64,000 bases of DNA from Niallia sp052318935 (GCA_052318935.1 JBQRKO010000011.1); one strand, 5' to 3'. Positions 17,659-26,592 are shown, counted from the stretch's first letter. The notes: generated by a model not told the origin, from the letters alone. Made by a program: numbers and translations.

Positions 17659-18306
17659 ATGATTAAAGTGGTTGTCGTAGATGATCATGAAATGGTAAGA
17701 AAGGGAATTGTTTCGTATTTAGCAACCGAACCTACTATAAAAGCGGTAGGAGAGGCAAATGGTGGCTATCATGCAATAGAGGTTGTAGCAGAGGAAAAGC
17801 CTGATGTAGTATTAATGGACTTATTAATGGAAAAAGGAAATGGCATCGAGGCAACGAAGGCGATTTTAAAAAATTTCCCCCAATGTAAGGTCATTATTAT
17901 TACAAGCTTTTATGATGAAACACAAGTAATACCAGCAATTGAAGCGGGTGCATTTAGTTATTTGCTGAAAACAGCAACCGCTCGGGAAGTAGTAGATGCT
18001 ATTCATAAAGCGTTTGCCGGTGAAACGGTGATTGAGCCGAAAGTAGCCAATGTAATGTTAAAAAAGCTTCGTCCTTCAGAAAAAAAACCTCATGATGATC
18101 TAACTGAAAGAGAACTAGAAGTGCTTATGTGCATCGGGGAAGGCATGACCAATCAAACAATTAGTGAAGAATTATATATCGGGGTTAAAACAGTGAAAAC
18201 GCATGTAAGCAATATTCTTGCGAAGTTGGACGTATCAGATCGTACACAGGCAGCGGTGTATGCCAATAGGAACGGAGTGGTAAAATCTTTCAAGAAAGAG
18301 AATTAA
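17659..18306 (+). CDS. liaR: LiaR/VraR-like response regulator
   Basis: NarL-family regulator of 215 residues: receiver domain with acidic pocket VVDDHEM and phosphorylation Asp in VVLMDLLME (about residue 52), then the LuxR-type helix-turn-helix DLTERELEVLMCIGEG...VKTVKTHVSNILAKL. The ATG at 17659 has AAAGGGG upstream; a GTG nine nucleotides earlier overlaps the kinase stop. Predicted to activate envelope stress genes when LiaS phosphorylates it. Confidence 0.87.
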   Translation: MIKVVVVDDHEMVRKGIVSYLATEPTIKAVGEANGGYHAIEVVAEEKPDVVLMDLLMEKGNGIEATKAILKNFPQCKVIIITSFYDETQVIPAIEAGAFSYLLKTATAREVVDAIHKAFAGETVIEPKVANVMLKKLRPSEKKPHDDLTERELEVLMCIGEGMTNQTISEELYIGVKTVKTHVSNILAKLDVSDRTQAAVYANRNGVVKSFKKEN

Positions 18307-18334
18307 TCTGCTTCGGAACATTCTTTTTAAAAAA

Positions 18335-18543
18335 GGTTGTTTTCGTATAGATTGTTGTTTTTAAACTCGCAGCCTGAATACACTTCTCTTTCCGTGGGCG
18401 AGCGTCGAGCCTCCTCGTCGCATACGCTCCTGCGGGGTCTCGTCTTTCTCGCATTCCCACAGGAGTCTACGTGTATGCAGGCTGCTAAGAAACACTTTTC
18501 CAAATGTATTATGTAAAAAACAACTAACTTTGAGAAAACAGCC
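18335..18543 (-). repeat. Family A MITE-like element, full copy
   Basis: Ends are GGTTGTTTTCGTATAG and TGAGAAAACAGCC, inverted to each other, with the common GC-rich centre. Flanks TTAAAAAA and TTAAAGAA match at 7 of 8 bases and look like an aged target duplication. It is inserted between liaR and hmoB and has no coding capacity. Confidence 0.8.
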
Positions 18544-18566
18544 TTAAAGAAAAATAGTTCAAAACT

Positions 18567-18610
18567 TTAAGGCTAATCGAAGGCGACTTTTGATTAGCCT
18601 TAATTTTGTT
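18567..18610. terminator. Terminator between liaR and hmoB
   Basis: TTAAGGCTAATC pairs with GATTAGCCTTAA; the plus strand continues TTTTGTTATTATTTTTT. It serves the liaFSR transcript and lies at the end of the convergent hmoB gene. Confidence 0.75.
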
Positions 18611-18611
18611 A

Positions 18612-19130
18612 TTATTTTTTCTCTTCTGGGATGATATGGTAGGTTACATATGATTTGCTATAGAACATATTGTTTTGTTGAATTTTCCACTCATCTGGAA
18701 TCGGACCTGCAATTGGGAATGTTTGGGGAGAAGCGAAACTTTCCCATTGTTTGAAGGAATCCGGGTCTCTCCATAATGATAATACTAGATAAGCATCTCC
18801 TTTTACTGAACGCAGAAAACGGACGGCTGCATACGGTTTGCTGCTTATTTCTAACTTTTGGACTGTTTTATGTTCAAAAATCGGTTTTGATATATCTTCT
18901 AAAGAAAAATGATTGATTACTACATATCCCTTATTTTCTAATTGTCCAAATGAATATAAAATATCGAATTTTCTTGGCGTCTTGAAAAAGCTTTTGCCAT
19001 CAGATTCATGTACTAATGTTGCTTGATCTTGATTTGTGCTTTGCATAAGCAGCATGTTTTCTGCAGAGAAGTATTTTTCATATTTTTTTTCTAAAAAATC
19101 GTACGTTCCATTTGCAATAAAAATTTGCAT
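18612..19130 (-). CDS. hmoB: Heme-degrading monooxygenase HmoB-like
   Basis: 172 residues, close to B. subtilis HmoB (YhgC). The C-terminal half is an ABM-fold monooxygenase domain (AAVRFLRSVKGDAYLVLSLW...FKQWESF); the family uses it to bind heme and release iron. The N-terminal half is the partner domain with KKYEKYFS and MLLMQST. It lies next to hemE, as yhgC does in B. subtilis. GAGGTATATTTT precedes the ATG, although a mapped role in iron supply here is inferred from the family only. Confidence 0.8.
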   Translation of the reverse strand: MQIFIANGTYDFLEKKYEKYFSAENMLLMQSTNQDQATLVHESDGKSFFKTPRKFDILYSFGQLENKGYVVINHFSLEDISKPIFEHKTVQKLEISSKPYAAVRFLRSVKGDAYLVLSLWRDPDSFKQWESFASPQTFPIAGPIPDEWKIQQNNMFYSKSYVTYHIIPEEKK

Positions 19131-19397
19131 AAAATATACCTCCTTTATTATTAGTAGTATAAGTAGTTTTTGTGAAAAAAGTGTCTTATCTTGCTATAAA
19201 TGTATATTTATCCTTTTTTCATAAAGTTTCAACAGATAAATGCGTCTATTTTGTGACAAAATTGAAGGTTATCTATACAACGATAGTAGAAAGGATATAT
19301 AGTTGATATATCTTTTAACTATACAATTTTGTATAATAGTAAACGTTTTTACAGGGTGTCTCATCCATAAGACATTCTTTTTTATTTGCAATTTTAT

Positions 19398-19412
19398 TTA
19401 TAAATATTATAA
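19398..19412. promoter_or_regulatory. PerR-like box upstream of hemE
   Basis: TTATAAATATTATAA matches the Per box TTATAATNATTATAA as I remember it at every fixed position except one. It lies 22 bp upstream of the proposed hemE -35 hexamer. The region is AT-rich, so a chance match is possible. PerR control of heme genes is known for other hem operons in Bacillus. Confidence 0.4.
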
Positions 19413-19434
19413 TTTAGTAATGATTACAATGTTC

Positions 19435-19462
19435 TTGTTTTTTATTTCAGATTTTATATAAT
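19435..19462 (+). promoter_or_regulatory. Likely sigma-A promoter of hemEH
   Basis: TTGTTT and TATAAT are separated by 16 bp. The predicted transcription start lies near 19469, about 35 nt before the hemE ATG. Confidence 0.6.
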
Positions 19463-19503
19463 ACAATATCACTATATGCATCGGAAAGGTGGACATATTA
19501 AAT

Positions 19504-20553
19504 ATGAGCAAAAAATTTCAACATACATTTTTAAAAGCAGCCAAGGGAGAAGAAACTGAATTTGTTCCTGTTTGGTATATGCGTCAAGCTGGACGGTCTC
19601 AGCCAGAATATCGAGCAATTAAGGAAAAATACTCCCTTTTTGAAATTACCCATCAGCCAGAGCTTTGCGCCTACGTTACAAAGCTTCCTGTTGATCAATA
19701 TGATGTGGACGCAGCCGTCTTGTATAAAGATATTATGACACCACTGCCTGCAATTGGCGTCGATGTCGAAATACAATCAGGAATCGGACCTGTTATTGCG
19801 AACCCGATAAAATCTTTTCAAGATGTAGAGAAATTAGGGGTGCTGCAGCCAGAGAAGGATATTGCTTACGTATTGGATACAATAAAACTATTAACAACAG
19901 AACAGCTTACGGTACCTTTGATAGGTTTTTCGGGAGCTCCATTTACACTTGCGAGTTATATGATTGAGGGAGGTCCGTCGAAAAACTATCATAAAACAAA
20001 AGCATTTATGTATGCTGAACCAGAAGCATGGTTTGCTCTTATGGAAAAACTGGGCGATATGGTAGTCACTTATGCAAAAGCACAAATTAAAGCCGGAGCG
20101 AATGCTATTCAAATTTTTGATTCATGGGTTGGTGCATTAAATGTCGAAGATTACCGCATTTTTATTAAACCAATTATGGCAAAGATTTTTTCAGCATTAA
20201 AAGAAGAGCAAGTTCCTTTAATCATGCATGGAGTAGGTGCAAGTCACTTAGCGCTGGAATGGAATGACTTGCCTTTAGACGTTGTTGGGTTAGATTGGCG
20301 TTTATCCATTAAAGAAGCAAAGGAAAAAGGAATAACAAAAGCGGTACAAGGGAATTTAGATCCTGCTGTTCTTTTGGCACCTTGGGAAGTAATTGAAGAA
20401 AGAGCCAAGGATATTATAGATCAAGGGATACAACAAAAAGGATTTATTTTTAATTTAGGACATGGTGTATTCCCTGATGTGAATCCTGCAGTTTTAAAAA
20501 GATTAACTGCATTTGTACATGAATATTCAGCAGAAGCTATAAAGAAGAAATAA
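19504..20553 (+). CDS. hemE: Uroporphyrinogen decarboxylase
   Basis: HemE removes four carboxyl groups from uroporphyrinogen III to give coproporphyrinogen III in heme biosynthesis. About 349 residues. The active-site opening WYMRQAGRSQPEYRAIKEKY is near residues 20-40, with conserved LYKDIMTPL and GFSGAPFTLASYM, and the C-terminal motif FNLGHGVFPDVNP. The ATG at 19504 is preferred over the GTG 15 nt upstream, which overlaps the AAAGGTGG site. hemH follows after 30 bp. Confidence 0.95.
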   Translation: MSKKFQHTFLKAAKGEETEFVPVWYMRQAGRSQPEYRAIKEKYSLFEITHQPELCAYVTKLPVDQYDVDAAVLYKDIMTPLPAIGVDVEIQSGIGPVIANPIKSFQDVEKLGVLQPEKDIAYVLDTIKLLTTEQLTVPLIGFSGAPFTLASYMIEGGPSKNYHKTKAFMYAEPEAWFALMEKLGDMVVTYAKAQIKAGANAIQIFDSWVGALNVEDYRIFIKPIMAKIFSALKEEQVPLIMHGVGASHLALEWNDLPLDVVGLDWRLSIKEAKEKGITKAVQGNLDPAVLLAPWEVIEERAKDIIDQGIQQKGFIFNLGHGVFPDVNPAVLKRLTAFVHEYSAEAIKKK

Positions 20554-20583
20554 GTATAAACTGACTACTGAAAGAGTGATAAT

Positions 20584-21525
20584 ATGAGCAAAAAACAAGT
20601 TGGGCTTTTAGTGATGGCATATGGTACTCCGTATAAGGAGGAAGATATAGAAAGATATTATACACATATTCGCCACGGCAGAAGACCTACCGATGAGATG
20701 CTAAATGATTTGAAAAGCCGTTATGAAGCAATCGGTGGTATTTCTCCTTTAGCTAAAATTACGTTGGAACAAGCCAAAAGCTTAGAATCCTATTTAAATG
20801 AGATGCAAGATGAAATCGAATTTAAAATGTATTTAGGGTTAAAACATATAGAGCCTTTTGTGGAGGACGCTGTTACAAGTATGCATGAAGACGGTATTAC
20901 AGAAGCAGTCAGCATTGTGCTTGCTCCTCATTTCTCGACATTCAGCATTAAATCTTACAACGGCCGTGCGAAAGAAATGGCAGATAAATTAGGTGGACTT
21001 ACGATTCATAGTATTGAAAGCTGGTATAAGGAGCCGAAATTTATTCATTACTGGGCGGAAAAAGTAAAAGAAGTTTATCGCAACATGCCAATGGAGGAAA
21101 GAGAAAACGCTGCTTTAATTGTGTCGGCACATAGTTTGCCAGAGAAAATTCTTCAATCTGGGGATCCTTATCCAAATCAGTTAAAAGAAACGGCAGATCT
21201 TATTGCAAAAGAAGCTGGTGTATCTGCTTATTATATTGGCTGGCAAAGTGCAGGGAATACACCAGATCCATGGCTTGGACCTGATGTTCAGGATTTAACA
21301 AAAGATTTGCATAAAAAACACGGATATAAAGCTTTTGTATATGTACCTGCTGGATTTGTATCCGACCATTTAGAGGTTCTTTATGATAATGACTATGAAT
21401 GCTTGGCGGCAGCAAAAGAGGTTGGTGCTAAATATTACAGACCAGCAATGCCAAATGCCCAGCCGGAATTTATTAAGGTGCTTTCTACCGTTGTTTTCAA
21501 TAAATTAACAGTACATGCTAATTAA
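20584..21525 (+). CDS. hemH: Ferrochelatase (coproporphyrin type)
   Basis: 313 residues, also called CpfC in Gram-positive bacteria, where it inserts iron into coproporphyrin III. Catalytic His in VSAHSLPEKI (near 183) and Glu in FVSDHLEVLYDND (near 264) are present. It starts with MSKKQVGLLVMAYGTP, typical for the family. In B. subtilis hemY follows; here it does not, and a terminator follows instead, so coproporphyrinogen oxidase must be encoded elsewhere. Confidence 0.95.
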   Translation: MSKKQVGLLVMAYGTPYKEEDIERYYTHIRHGRRPTDEMLNDLKSRYEAIGGISPLAKITLEQAKSLESYLNEMQDEIEFKMYLGLKHIEPFVEDAVTSMHEDGITEAVSIVLAPHFSTFSIKSYNGRAKEMADKLGGLTIHSIESWYKEPKFIHYWAEKVKEVYRNMPMEERENAALIVSAHSLPEKILQSGDPYPNQLKETADLIAKEAGVSAYYIGWQSAGNTPDPWLGPDVQDLTKDLHKKHGYKAFVYVPAGFVSDHLEVLYDNDYECLAAAKEVGAKYYRPAMPNAQPEFIKVLSTVVFNKLTVHAN

Positions 21526-21562
21526 CAGCTTTACTTTAGAAGTGCGAACAATAAAGCAATGA

Positions 21563-21606
21563 ACAATGCCCAAGGGATTTTATATAGAAATCTTTTGGGC
21601 ATTTTA
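21563..21606 (+). terminator. Terminator of hemEH
   Basis: AATGCCCAAGGGATTT pairs with GAAATCTTTTGGGCATT around TATATA and is followed by a T-rich tail. Confidence 0.85.
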
Positions 21607-21818
21607 TTGTTGGATTTATGATGTTTGTATCTAACATTTTCTAAATTTATTGAATGCCGCCTTTTCTTCTTGCAAGAGAGAAAAGGATATAGTATATTTT
21701 TATTTGTACTAAATGACTGAAATGGTATTTTGGTCATTTTTTAAAAATACATTTATTAAGCATAATAGGAATGAGACAATAGGTATTTTCCACTTTTCTA
21801 TTTTCGGAGGTGATTTTT

Positions 21819-22391
21819 TTGGCGGTGGATCGCAGGAAGCAAATTATTGATGCAGCAGCTAAATCTTTTACGATGTTTGGCTATAAAGCGACAACGATGG
21901 ATCAAGTTGCTAAAATCGCAAATGTTGGTAAGGGTACCATTTATACTTTTTTTAAAAATAAGGAAGAGCTTTTTTCCGAAATTATTACAGGATTGATACA
22001 AGAAATGAAAGAAGCGGCAGATGAATCTTTTCATCCAGAGCATCGTTTTATAGAAAATATGCATACTGCCGTAATAAAAATGCTGGAGTTTCGCAGACAA
22101 CATCAGCTGACTATCAAGCTTTTTCAGGAGCAAAATGAGATGGGGACATTGGAAGTAAAAGAAGTATTAGAGCGACTGGGAAATGCTGTTATTCAGTATA
22201 TTAAAATGCGTGTTCAGGAAGCGATTGATAAAGGAGAATTAAAACAGTGTGATACTGAGGTAATCGCTTTTATGATCTTTAAATTATATGTGGCGCTTAT
22301 TTTTGATTGGGAGAGGAATCATTCCCCTCTTGATGCAGAAGAAATTGCAGTGCTATTTGAAAATACGTTATTGAAAGGATTGTCCGTTTAA
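21819..22391 (+). CDS. yhgD: TetR family regulator YhgD
   Basis: About 190 residues. The N-terminal helix-turn-helix is RRKQIIDAAAKSFTMFGYKATTMDQVAKIANVGKGTIYTFFKNKEEL (HTH at 25-47). The C-terminal ligand domain is not diagnostic. The TTG at 21819 is chosen because GGAGG lies 8 nt upstream; the GTG nine bases earlier overlaps it. It precedes yhgE as in B. subtilis, and a dyad in front of yhgE is the probable binding site, so it probably represses yhgE. Confidence 0.85.
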   Translation: MAVDRRKQIIDAAAKSFTMFGYKATTMDQVAKIANVGKGTIYTFFKNKEELFSEIITGLIQEMKEAADESFHPEHRFIENMHTAVIKMLEFRRQHQLTIKLFQEQNEMGTLEVKEVLERLGNAVIQYIKMRVQEAIDKGELKQCDTEVIAFMIFKLYVALIFDWERNHSPLDAEEIAVLFENTLLKGLSV

Positions 22392-22445
22392 GATAATCCT
22401 CTTTTAATAAATAAAAATGACTATTCGACCAATTCGGTCAATAGA
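22380..22445 (+). promoter_or_regulatory. yhgE promoter with TetR-type operator
   Basis: TTGTCC (22380-22385) and TTTAAT (22403-22408) are 17 bp apart, inside the end of yhgD. Directly downstream, CTATTCGACC and GGTCAATAG flank AATTC, giving a dyad with core GACC-5-GGTC at 22422-22445. The placement at the start site fits repression by YhgD. Confidence 0.5.
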
Positions 22446-22461
22446 AACGGAGTGGAAGGAA

Positions 22462-24669
22462 ATGAAACAAAGTTTATTAAAAGCAGAACTATCTTCGATT
22501 CTTAAAAATAGAATGAAGCTTATCTCTATTATGGCTATTATTTTTATTCCAATTCTTTATTCAGGCGTTTATTTATGGGCATTTTGGGATCCATACGGTA
22601 ATTTAGAAAAGCTTCCAGTTGCTGTAGTAAATGAAGACAGCGGCGCAGAAATGAATAACGAGAAGCTGGAGCTTGGGAAGGATTTAGTGGAAAATTTAAA
22701 AGAGAATGATGAATTTGCCTTTACATTTGTGAATAAAAAAGAAGGCTATCAAAATTTAAAAAATCAAAAGTACTACATGCTTATTGAAATTCCAAAAGAT
22801 TTTTCTAAAAACGCGACAACACTTTTAGATGATGATCCGAAAAAATTAGATTTAGTTTATGTTTCTAATCCAGGATATAATTTTATTTCCTCACAAATTG
22901 GAAATTCAGCGATGGAAAGAATAAAGGAGAGTGTAAGTAAAGAAATAACAAAGACATACGCTAAGTCCGTTTTTGATCATATTGGTGAAATGGCAGATGG
23001 ACTTAAAAATGCAAGTACAGGTGCCAAAGAATTAGAACAAGGAACATCAAAAGTAAATGCTGGTTCTAAAGAGGTTTATGATAATCTTGCCACACTTGCT
23101 GAAAAATCTATTGAGTTTAACCAAGGGGTTTCTTCTGCAAATTCAGGTGCAAAAAAACTCTTAAATGGTGCTGAAAACTTAGCAGGAGGCTTAGGCCAGC
23201 TGCAAAATGGTCAACAGAACCTTGCTAATGCTTCCACAAAATTACAAGATGGAGATCAAGCTATTTTAAATGGCATTTCTCAAACAAATGAGGGGATAAA
23301 TACATTAAAAGGCAGTATTCCGTCGCTAATAGGTGGAACAAATTCATTAAAACAAGGCTCGGATTCTCTTTCAGAAAACTTGAAAAATTGGAGCAGTAAA
23401 TCAGCGGAGTTAGCAGAAGGAGCAAAACAGTTAAATGCTGGTACAAAACAGCTGCAGGAAACGATTCAATCGATGCTGCCTTTATTGCAAGGATTGCCAG
23501 AAGATAAACAAAATGAATTAATGGCAGCTATTCAAGGGCTTGTTGATGGAAGTGCATCTATTTCAAATAATACAGAGGAGCTTGCTCAAGGTGCCAATCA
23601 GTTGGCTGCTGGTGGGGAAAGCCTATCTTCCGGACTAACAGAGCTGAATCAAGGACATGAAAAACTGCAGACTGGTGTTAACCAATTGGCAGATGGCAGC
23701 GCTCAGCTGAAAGACGGCTCACAGCAGCAAGTGGCAGGACAGAAACAATTTGTTGCTGGCATGAACAAGTACACATCAGAATTTTCAAAAGCAACGGTAG
23801 GTTCAAAAGATCTTGTGGGTGGGATGCAGTCTCTATTAACAGGCATGAATACCTTGGAAACGGGATCTAATGCTTTATCAAATGGAACTAACCAATTAAA
23901 AAATGGTTCAAAAGAATTATCACAAGGCACGAGTTCTTTGTTGGATGGCAGTAAAGAACTTTCTGGCAAACTTACCGATGGAGCGAATGATGCAAGTTCT
24001 ATTCATTCTGATGATAAAACGTATAATATGATGGCAGAACCAGTAAAAGTCAGTGATGAAAAGTTAACGGATGTGCCAAACTATGGTACTGGATTAGCTC
24101 CATATTTTATCTCTTTAGGATTATTTGTCGGTGCTTTAATGCTATCGATTGTATTCTCCTTTAACGAACCAGAAGGAATACCAAAAAACGGAATAAACTG
24201 GTTTTTAAGTAAAACCGTAATATTGATAGTAGTTGGAACTTTACAGGCGCTTGTTGCCTCCTTTGTTTTACTAGAAGTATTGGGAATAGAAGTGCAAAGT
24301 GTTCCGCTGTTTATTTTATTTACAATTATTGTTAGTATGGTGTTTTTCTCGATTATTCAATTTTGTGTGACATTACTCGGAAATCCAGGCCGGTTTCTTG
24401 TTATACTTTTATTAATTTTTCAATTAACAACAAGTGCTGGTACATTCCCACTTGAATTAATTCCTAATACCTTGCAGCATGTGCATGCCATATTGCCAAT
24501 GTCTTATTCAGTTGCAGGCTTAAAAGCGGTTATTTCAAGCGGAGATTTCACGTTTATGTGGCATAATGCTTCTATTCTTGCCATTTATCCAATTGTATTT
24601 ATTATTGGCACTATTTCTTACTTTGTCGTATCTTTTAGACGTAAATATGGGGAGCTTGCTGTGGACTAG
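22462..24669 (+). CDS. yhgE: YhgE/Pip membrane protein
   Basis: About 735 residues of the YhgE/Pip (phage infection protein) family, built like an ABC-2/RND-type exporter half. One transmembrane segment near the N-terminus (MAIIFIPILYSGVYLWAF) is followed by a large outside region with many L-x-x-G-x-x-x-L repeats (coiled, roughly residues 180-520). Five or six segments at the C-terminus (570-720) follow, with motif PMSYSVAGLK. The ATG at 22462 has GGAG in front; the ORF extends 45 nt upstream, over the operator. Family members serve as phage receptors or in secretion; here the role is inferred. Confidence 0.85.
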   Translation: MKQSLLKAELSSILKNRMKLISIMAIIFIPILYSGVYLWAFWDPYGNLEKLPVAVVNEDSGAEMNNEKLELGKDLVENLKENDEFAFTFVNKKEGYQNLKNQKYYMLIEIPKDFSKNATTLLDDDPKKLDLVYVSNPGYNFISSQIGNSAMERIKESVSKEITKTYAKSVFDHIGEMADGLKNASTGAKELEQGTSKVNAGSKEVYDNLATLAEKSIEFNQGVSSANSGAKKLLNGAENLAGGLGQLQNGQQNLANASTKLQDGDQAILNGISQTNEGINTLKGSIPSLIGGTNSLKQGSDSLSENLKNWSSKSAELAEGAKQLNAGTKQLQETIQSMLPLLQGLPEDKQNELMAAIQGLVDGSASISNNTEELAQGANQLAAGGESLSSGLTELNQGHEKLQTGVNQLADGSAQLKDGSQQQVAGQKQFVAGMNKYTSEFSKATVGSKDLVGGMQSLLTGMNTLETGSNALSNGTNQLKNGSKELSQGTSSLLDGSKELSGKLTDGANDASSIHSDDKTYNMMAEPVKVSDEKLTDVPNYGTGLAPYFISLGLFVGALMLSIVFSFNEPEGIPKNGINWFLSKTVILIVVGTLQALVASFVLLEVLGIEVQSVPLFILFTIIVSMVFFSIIQFCVTLLGNPGRFLVILLLIFQLTTSAGTFPLELIPNTLQHVHAILPMSYSVAGLKAVISSGDFTFMWHNASILAIYPIVFIIGTISYFVVSFRRKYGELAVD

Positions 24670-24686
24670 AATAAACTATTTGTTAA

Positions 24687-24722
24687 AGGGTCAGACTTTT
24701 TTATACAGGTCTGGCTCTTTTT
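24687..24722 (+). terminator. Terminator of yhgE
   Basis: GGGTCAGAC pairs with GTCTGGCTC (one G-U) across a T-rich loop and is followed by TTTTT. Confidence 0.8.
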
Positions 24723-24754
24723 GACGAAATAAGAAAGCATAAATTTACTGAAAT

Positions 24755-24885
24755 CTGACGGGTGTCTAGCTTCAGCGCCTAGCCCTTGTGAAAAATAACC
24801 CCATGCCTCTAAAAGTAAAAAGCACTTTTTGAGTCATGTGAACATTTTTCTTCAGAGCTGTTCAAGGCGCTTCCGCTTTTCTTAT
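24755..24885. repeat. Dispersed repeat family B (short copy)
   Basis: It starts TGTCTAGCTTCAGCGCCTAG and ends AAGGCGCTTCCGCTTTTCTTA. The middle has a hairpin AAAGTAAAAAGCACTTTTT, shared with the copy at 28.5 kb. Confidence 0.7.
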
Positions 24886-24999
24886 AAATATTGTCGATTT
24901 TATGAAATAATCGTAATAAAGTGAAGCAGCATTATAAAATCCGTTATAGTAAAAAAAGTAAGAATATTCCGATAAGTGTATTTGAATAGGAGTTAATCA

Positions 25000-25400
25000 G
25001 AGCGGAGAAGATCGGAGCCCGATGTCATCAACTTAAGATTCCATAAACTTCAAACTATGAAATATCATGGAATTAGATACCCTTTATGTAAAAGAAATAC
25101 CCAATTTGTTTGGAGAGGCGTCCGCTCGACTCCTACGGGATTAGCGAGACAGACGAGACCCCACAGGAGCAAAGCGACGAGGAGGCTCGGCGCTCGCCCC
25201 GTGGAAAGCCTTGGAGAACAGAACGGAAACCCTTACTTCCTAATTAGATGCTTATTTTCCTGTTTTTTGAAATTTAGCTTGATGACATTGGGGCGGAGCC
25301 CGGAACATAGGCAGTTTATTACATGAGAACTGAAGGAACGACGTAACGAAGAGATTCGACAGAAATGGTTCCCGTACTTTTTGAACAACCTCTATTAATA
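25000..25400. repeat. Composite repeat block between yhgE and lplJ
   Basis: Three parts. A family A core variant (CTCGACTCCT...GGCTCGGCGCTCGCCCC) lies at about 25110-25215. On both sides ATGTCATCAA/TTGATGACAT with CGGAGCCCG lies inverted, at about 25010-25035 and 25280-25305. A minus-oriented family C copy (TCGAATCTCTTCGTTACGTC on the minus strand, end AGGTTGTTCAAAAAG) lies at about 25290-25397. The 789 bp between the two genes is thus mostly repeat DNA. The 89-codon frame through it is not treated as a gene. Confidence 0.6.
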
Positions 25401-25457
25401 GAGTTATGTTACTATTAGAGCTAAGAGACTTGAAACATGGATAAGAGGGGTGCCAAA

Positions 25458-26447
25458 ATGCTTTTTATAGATAATAAAGGAATCACGGATCCACGTATTA
25501 ATTTAGCGATAGAAGAATATGCAGTAAAAAATTTAGATATTAATGAGAGTTATCTACTATTTTATATTAATGAACCGTCTATTATCATCGGAAAAAATCA
25601 AAATACGATTGAAGAAATTAATACAGAATATGTGGAAGCCAATGGAATCCATGTAGTAAGAAGGTTATCAGGCGGTGGAGCGGTTTATCATGATTTAGGT
25701 AATTTAAATTTTAGTTTTATTACAAAAGATGATGGCGACAGTTTTCATAACTTTAGAAAGTTTACAGAACCTGTAGTAAACGCTTTACAAAGCATGGGGG
25801 TCAATGCAGAATTAAGCGGCCGTAATGATTTGCTTGTTGAAGGAAAAAAAATATCAGGGAACGCTCAATTTGCAACAAGAGGGAGAATGTTTAGTCATGG
25901 CACACTGCTTTTTGACTCAAAGATGGATCATATTGTTTCTGCGCTGAAAGTAAAAAAAGACAAAATTGAATCAAAAGGTATTAAATCAGTAAGAGGCCGT
26001 GTGGCTAATATTACGGAATTTCTTACTAGAAAAATTACTATTGAAGAATTTCGTAAGTTAATCTTAATTCATATTTTTGAAGGAGAAGAAAATATTCAAG
26101 AATATATATTGACAGATGAGGATTGGGAAAAAATCTATGCCCTTTCTAAAGAACGCTACCAAATTTGGGATTGGAACTATGGGAAATCTCCTAAATTTAA
26201 TTTGCAGCACTCTCATCGTTTTCCTATTGGACAAATTGATGTACGTTTTGAGGTAACACGAGGAGTAATAAAAAACTGTAAAATTTATGGGGATTTCTTT
26301 GGTGCCGGGAATGTTGCAGATATAGAAAATAGGTTAGTTGGAATTCGTTATGATCGGACAGAGTTAGAAAAGGCATTAGAGGAAACACCTATCAAACATT
26401 ATTTTGGTAATGTATCGAGAGAAGACTTTTTGCATCTTATTTATTAA
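25458..26447 (+). CDS. lplJ: Lipoate-protein ligase LplJ
   Basis: About 329 residues. Activates free lipoate with ATP and attaches it to lipoyl domains of 2-oxoacid dehydrogenases. The BPL/LplA fold motif RRLSGGGAVYHDLGNLNFSFI lies at about 70-90 and SGRNDLLVEGKKISGNAQF near 125-145, with the catalytic Lys in KKISGNA. The start at 25458 follows AGAGGGGTG; an upstream ATG in frame lacks a site. In the same relative position as yhfJ/lplJ in B. subtilis. Repeats flank it on both sides. Confidence 0.92.
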   Translation: MLFIDNKGITDPRINLAIEEYAVKNLDINESYLLFYINEPSIIIGKNQNTIEEINTEYVEANGIHVVRRLSGGGAVYHDLGNLNFSFITKDDGDSFHNFRKFTEPVVNALQSMGVNAELSGRNDLLVEGKKISGNAQFATRGRMFSHGTLLFDSKMDHIVSALKVKKDKIESKGIKSVRGRVANITEFLTRKITIEEFRKLILIHIFEGEENIQEYILTDEDWEKIYALSKERYQIWDWNYGKSPKFNLQHSHRFPIGQIDVRFEVTRGVIKNCKIYGDFFGAGNVADIENRLVGIRYDRTELEKALEETPIKHYFGNVSREDFLHLIY

Positions 26448-26539
26448 GTAATTTTTTTTGTCCATTGGTTGGATTACTAGCTAGAAGGAGTGCTTTAGAT
26501 ATTGTTACGAGTTGTGATCAGCTTAATGTAATTCTGAAG

Positions 26540-26592
26540 TCTGACAATTGTCTAGCTTCAGAGCTGTTCAACACGCTTGCGCTTTTGTTCTG
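26540..26592. repeat. Dispersed repeat family B (minimal copy)
   Basis: TTGTCTAGCTTCAGAGCTGT and then CACGCTTGCGCTTTTGTTCT are the two ends of family B with most of the centre gone. About 60 bp further on, ATTAATAGAGGTTGTTCA (26652-26669) is the inverted counterpart of the end at 25382-25399, so the repeat ends flank lplJ. Confidence 0.55.

Noticed and set aside
25057..25326. 89-codon plus-strand frame
   Set aside because: It covers the family A core variant and repeat C; Arg-rich text is typical for repeat translation.
25000..25440. Riboswitch or T-box before lplJ
   Set aside because: The structured look comes from repeat families; no T-box sequence or known aptamer core was seen.
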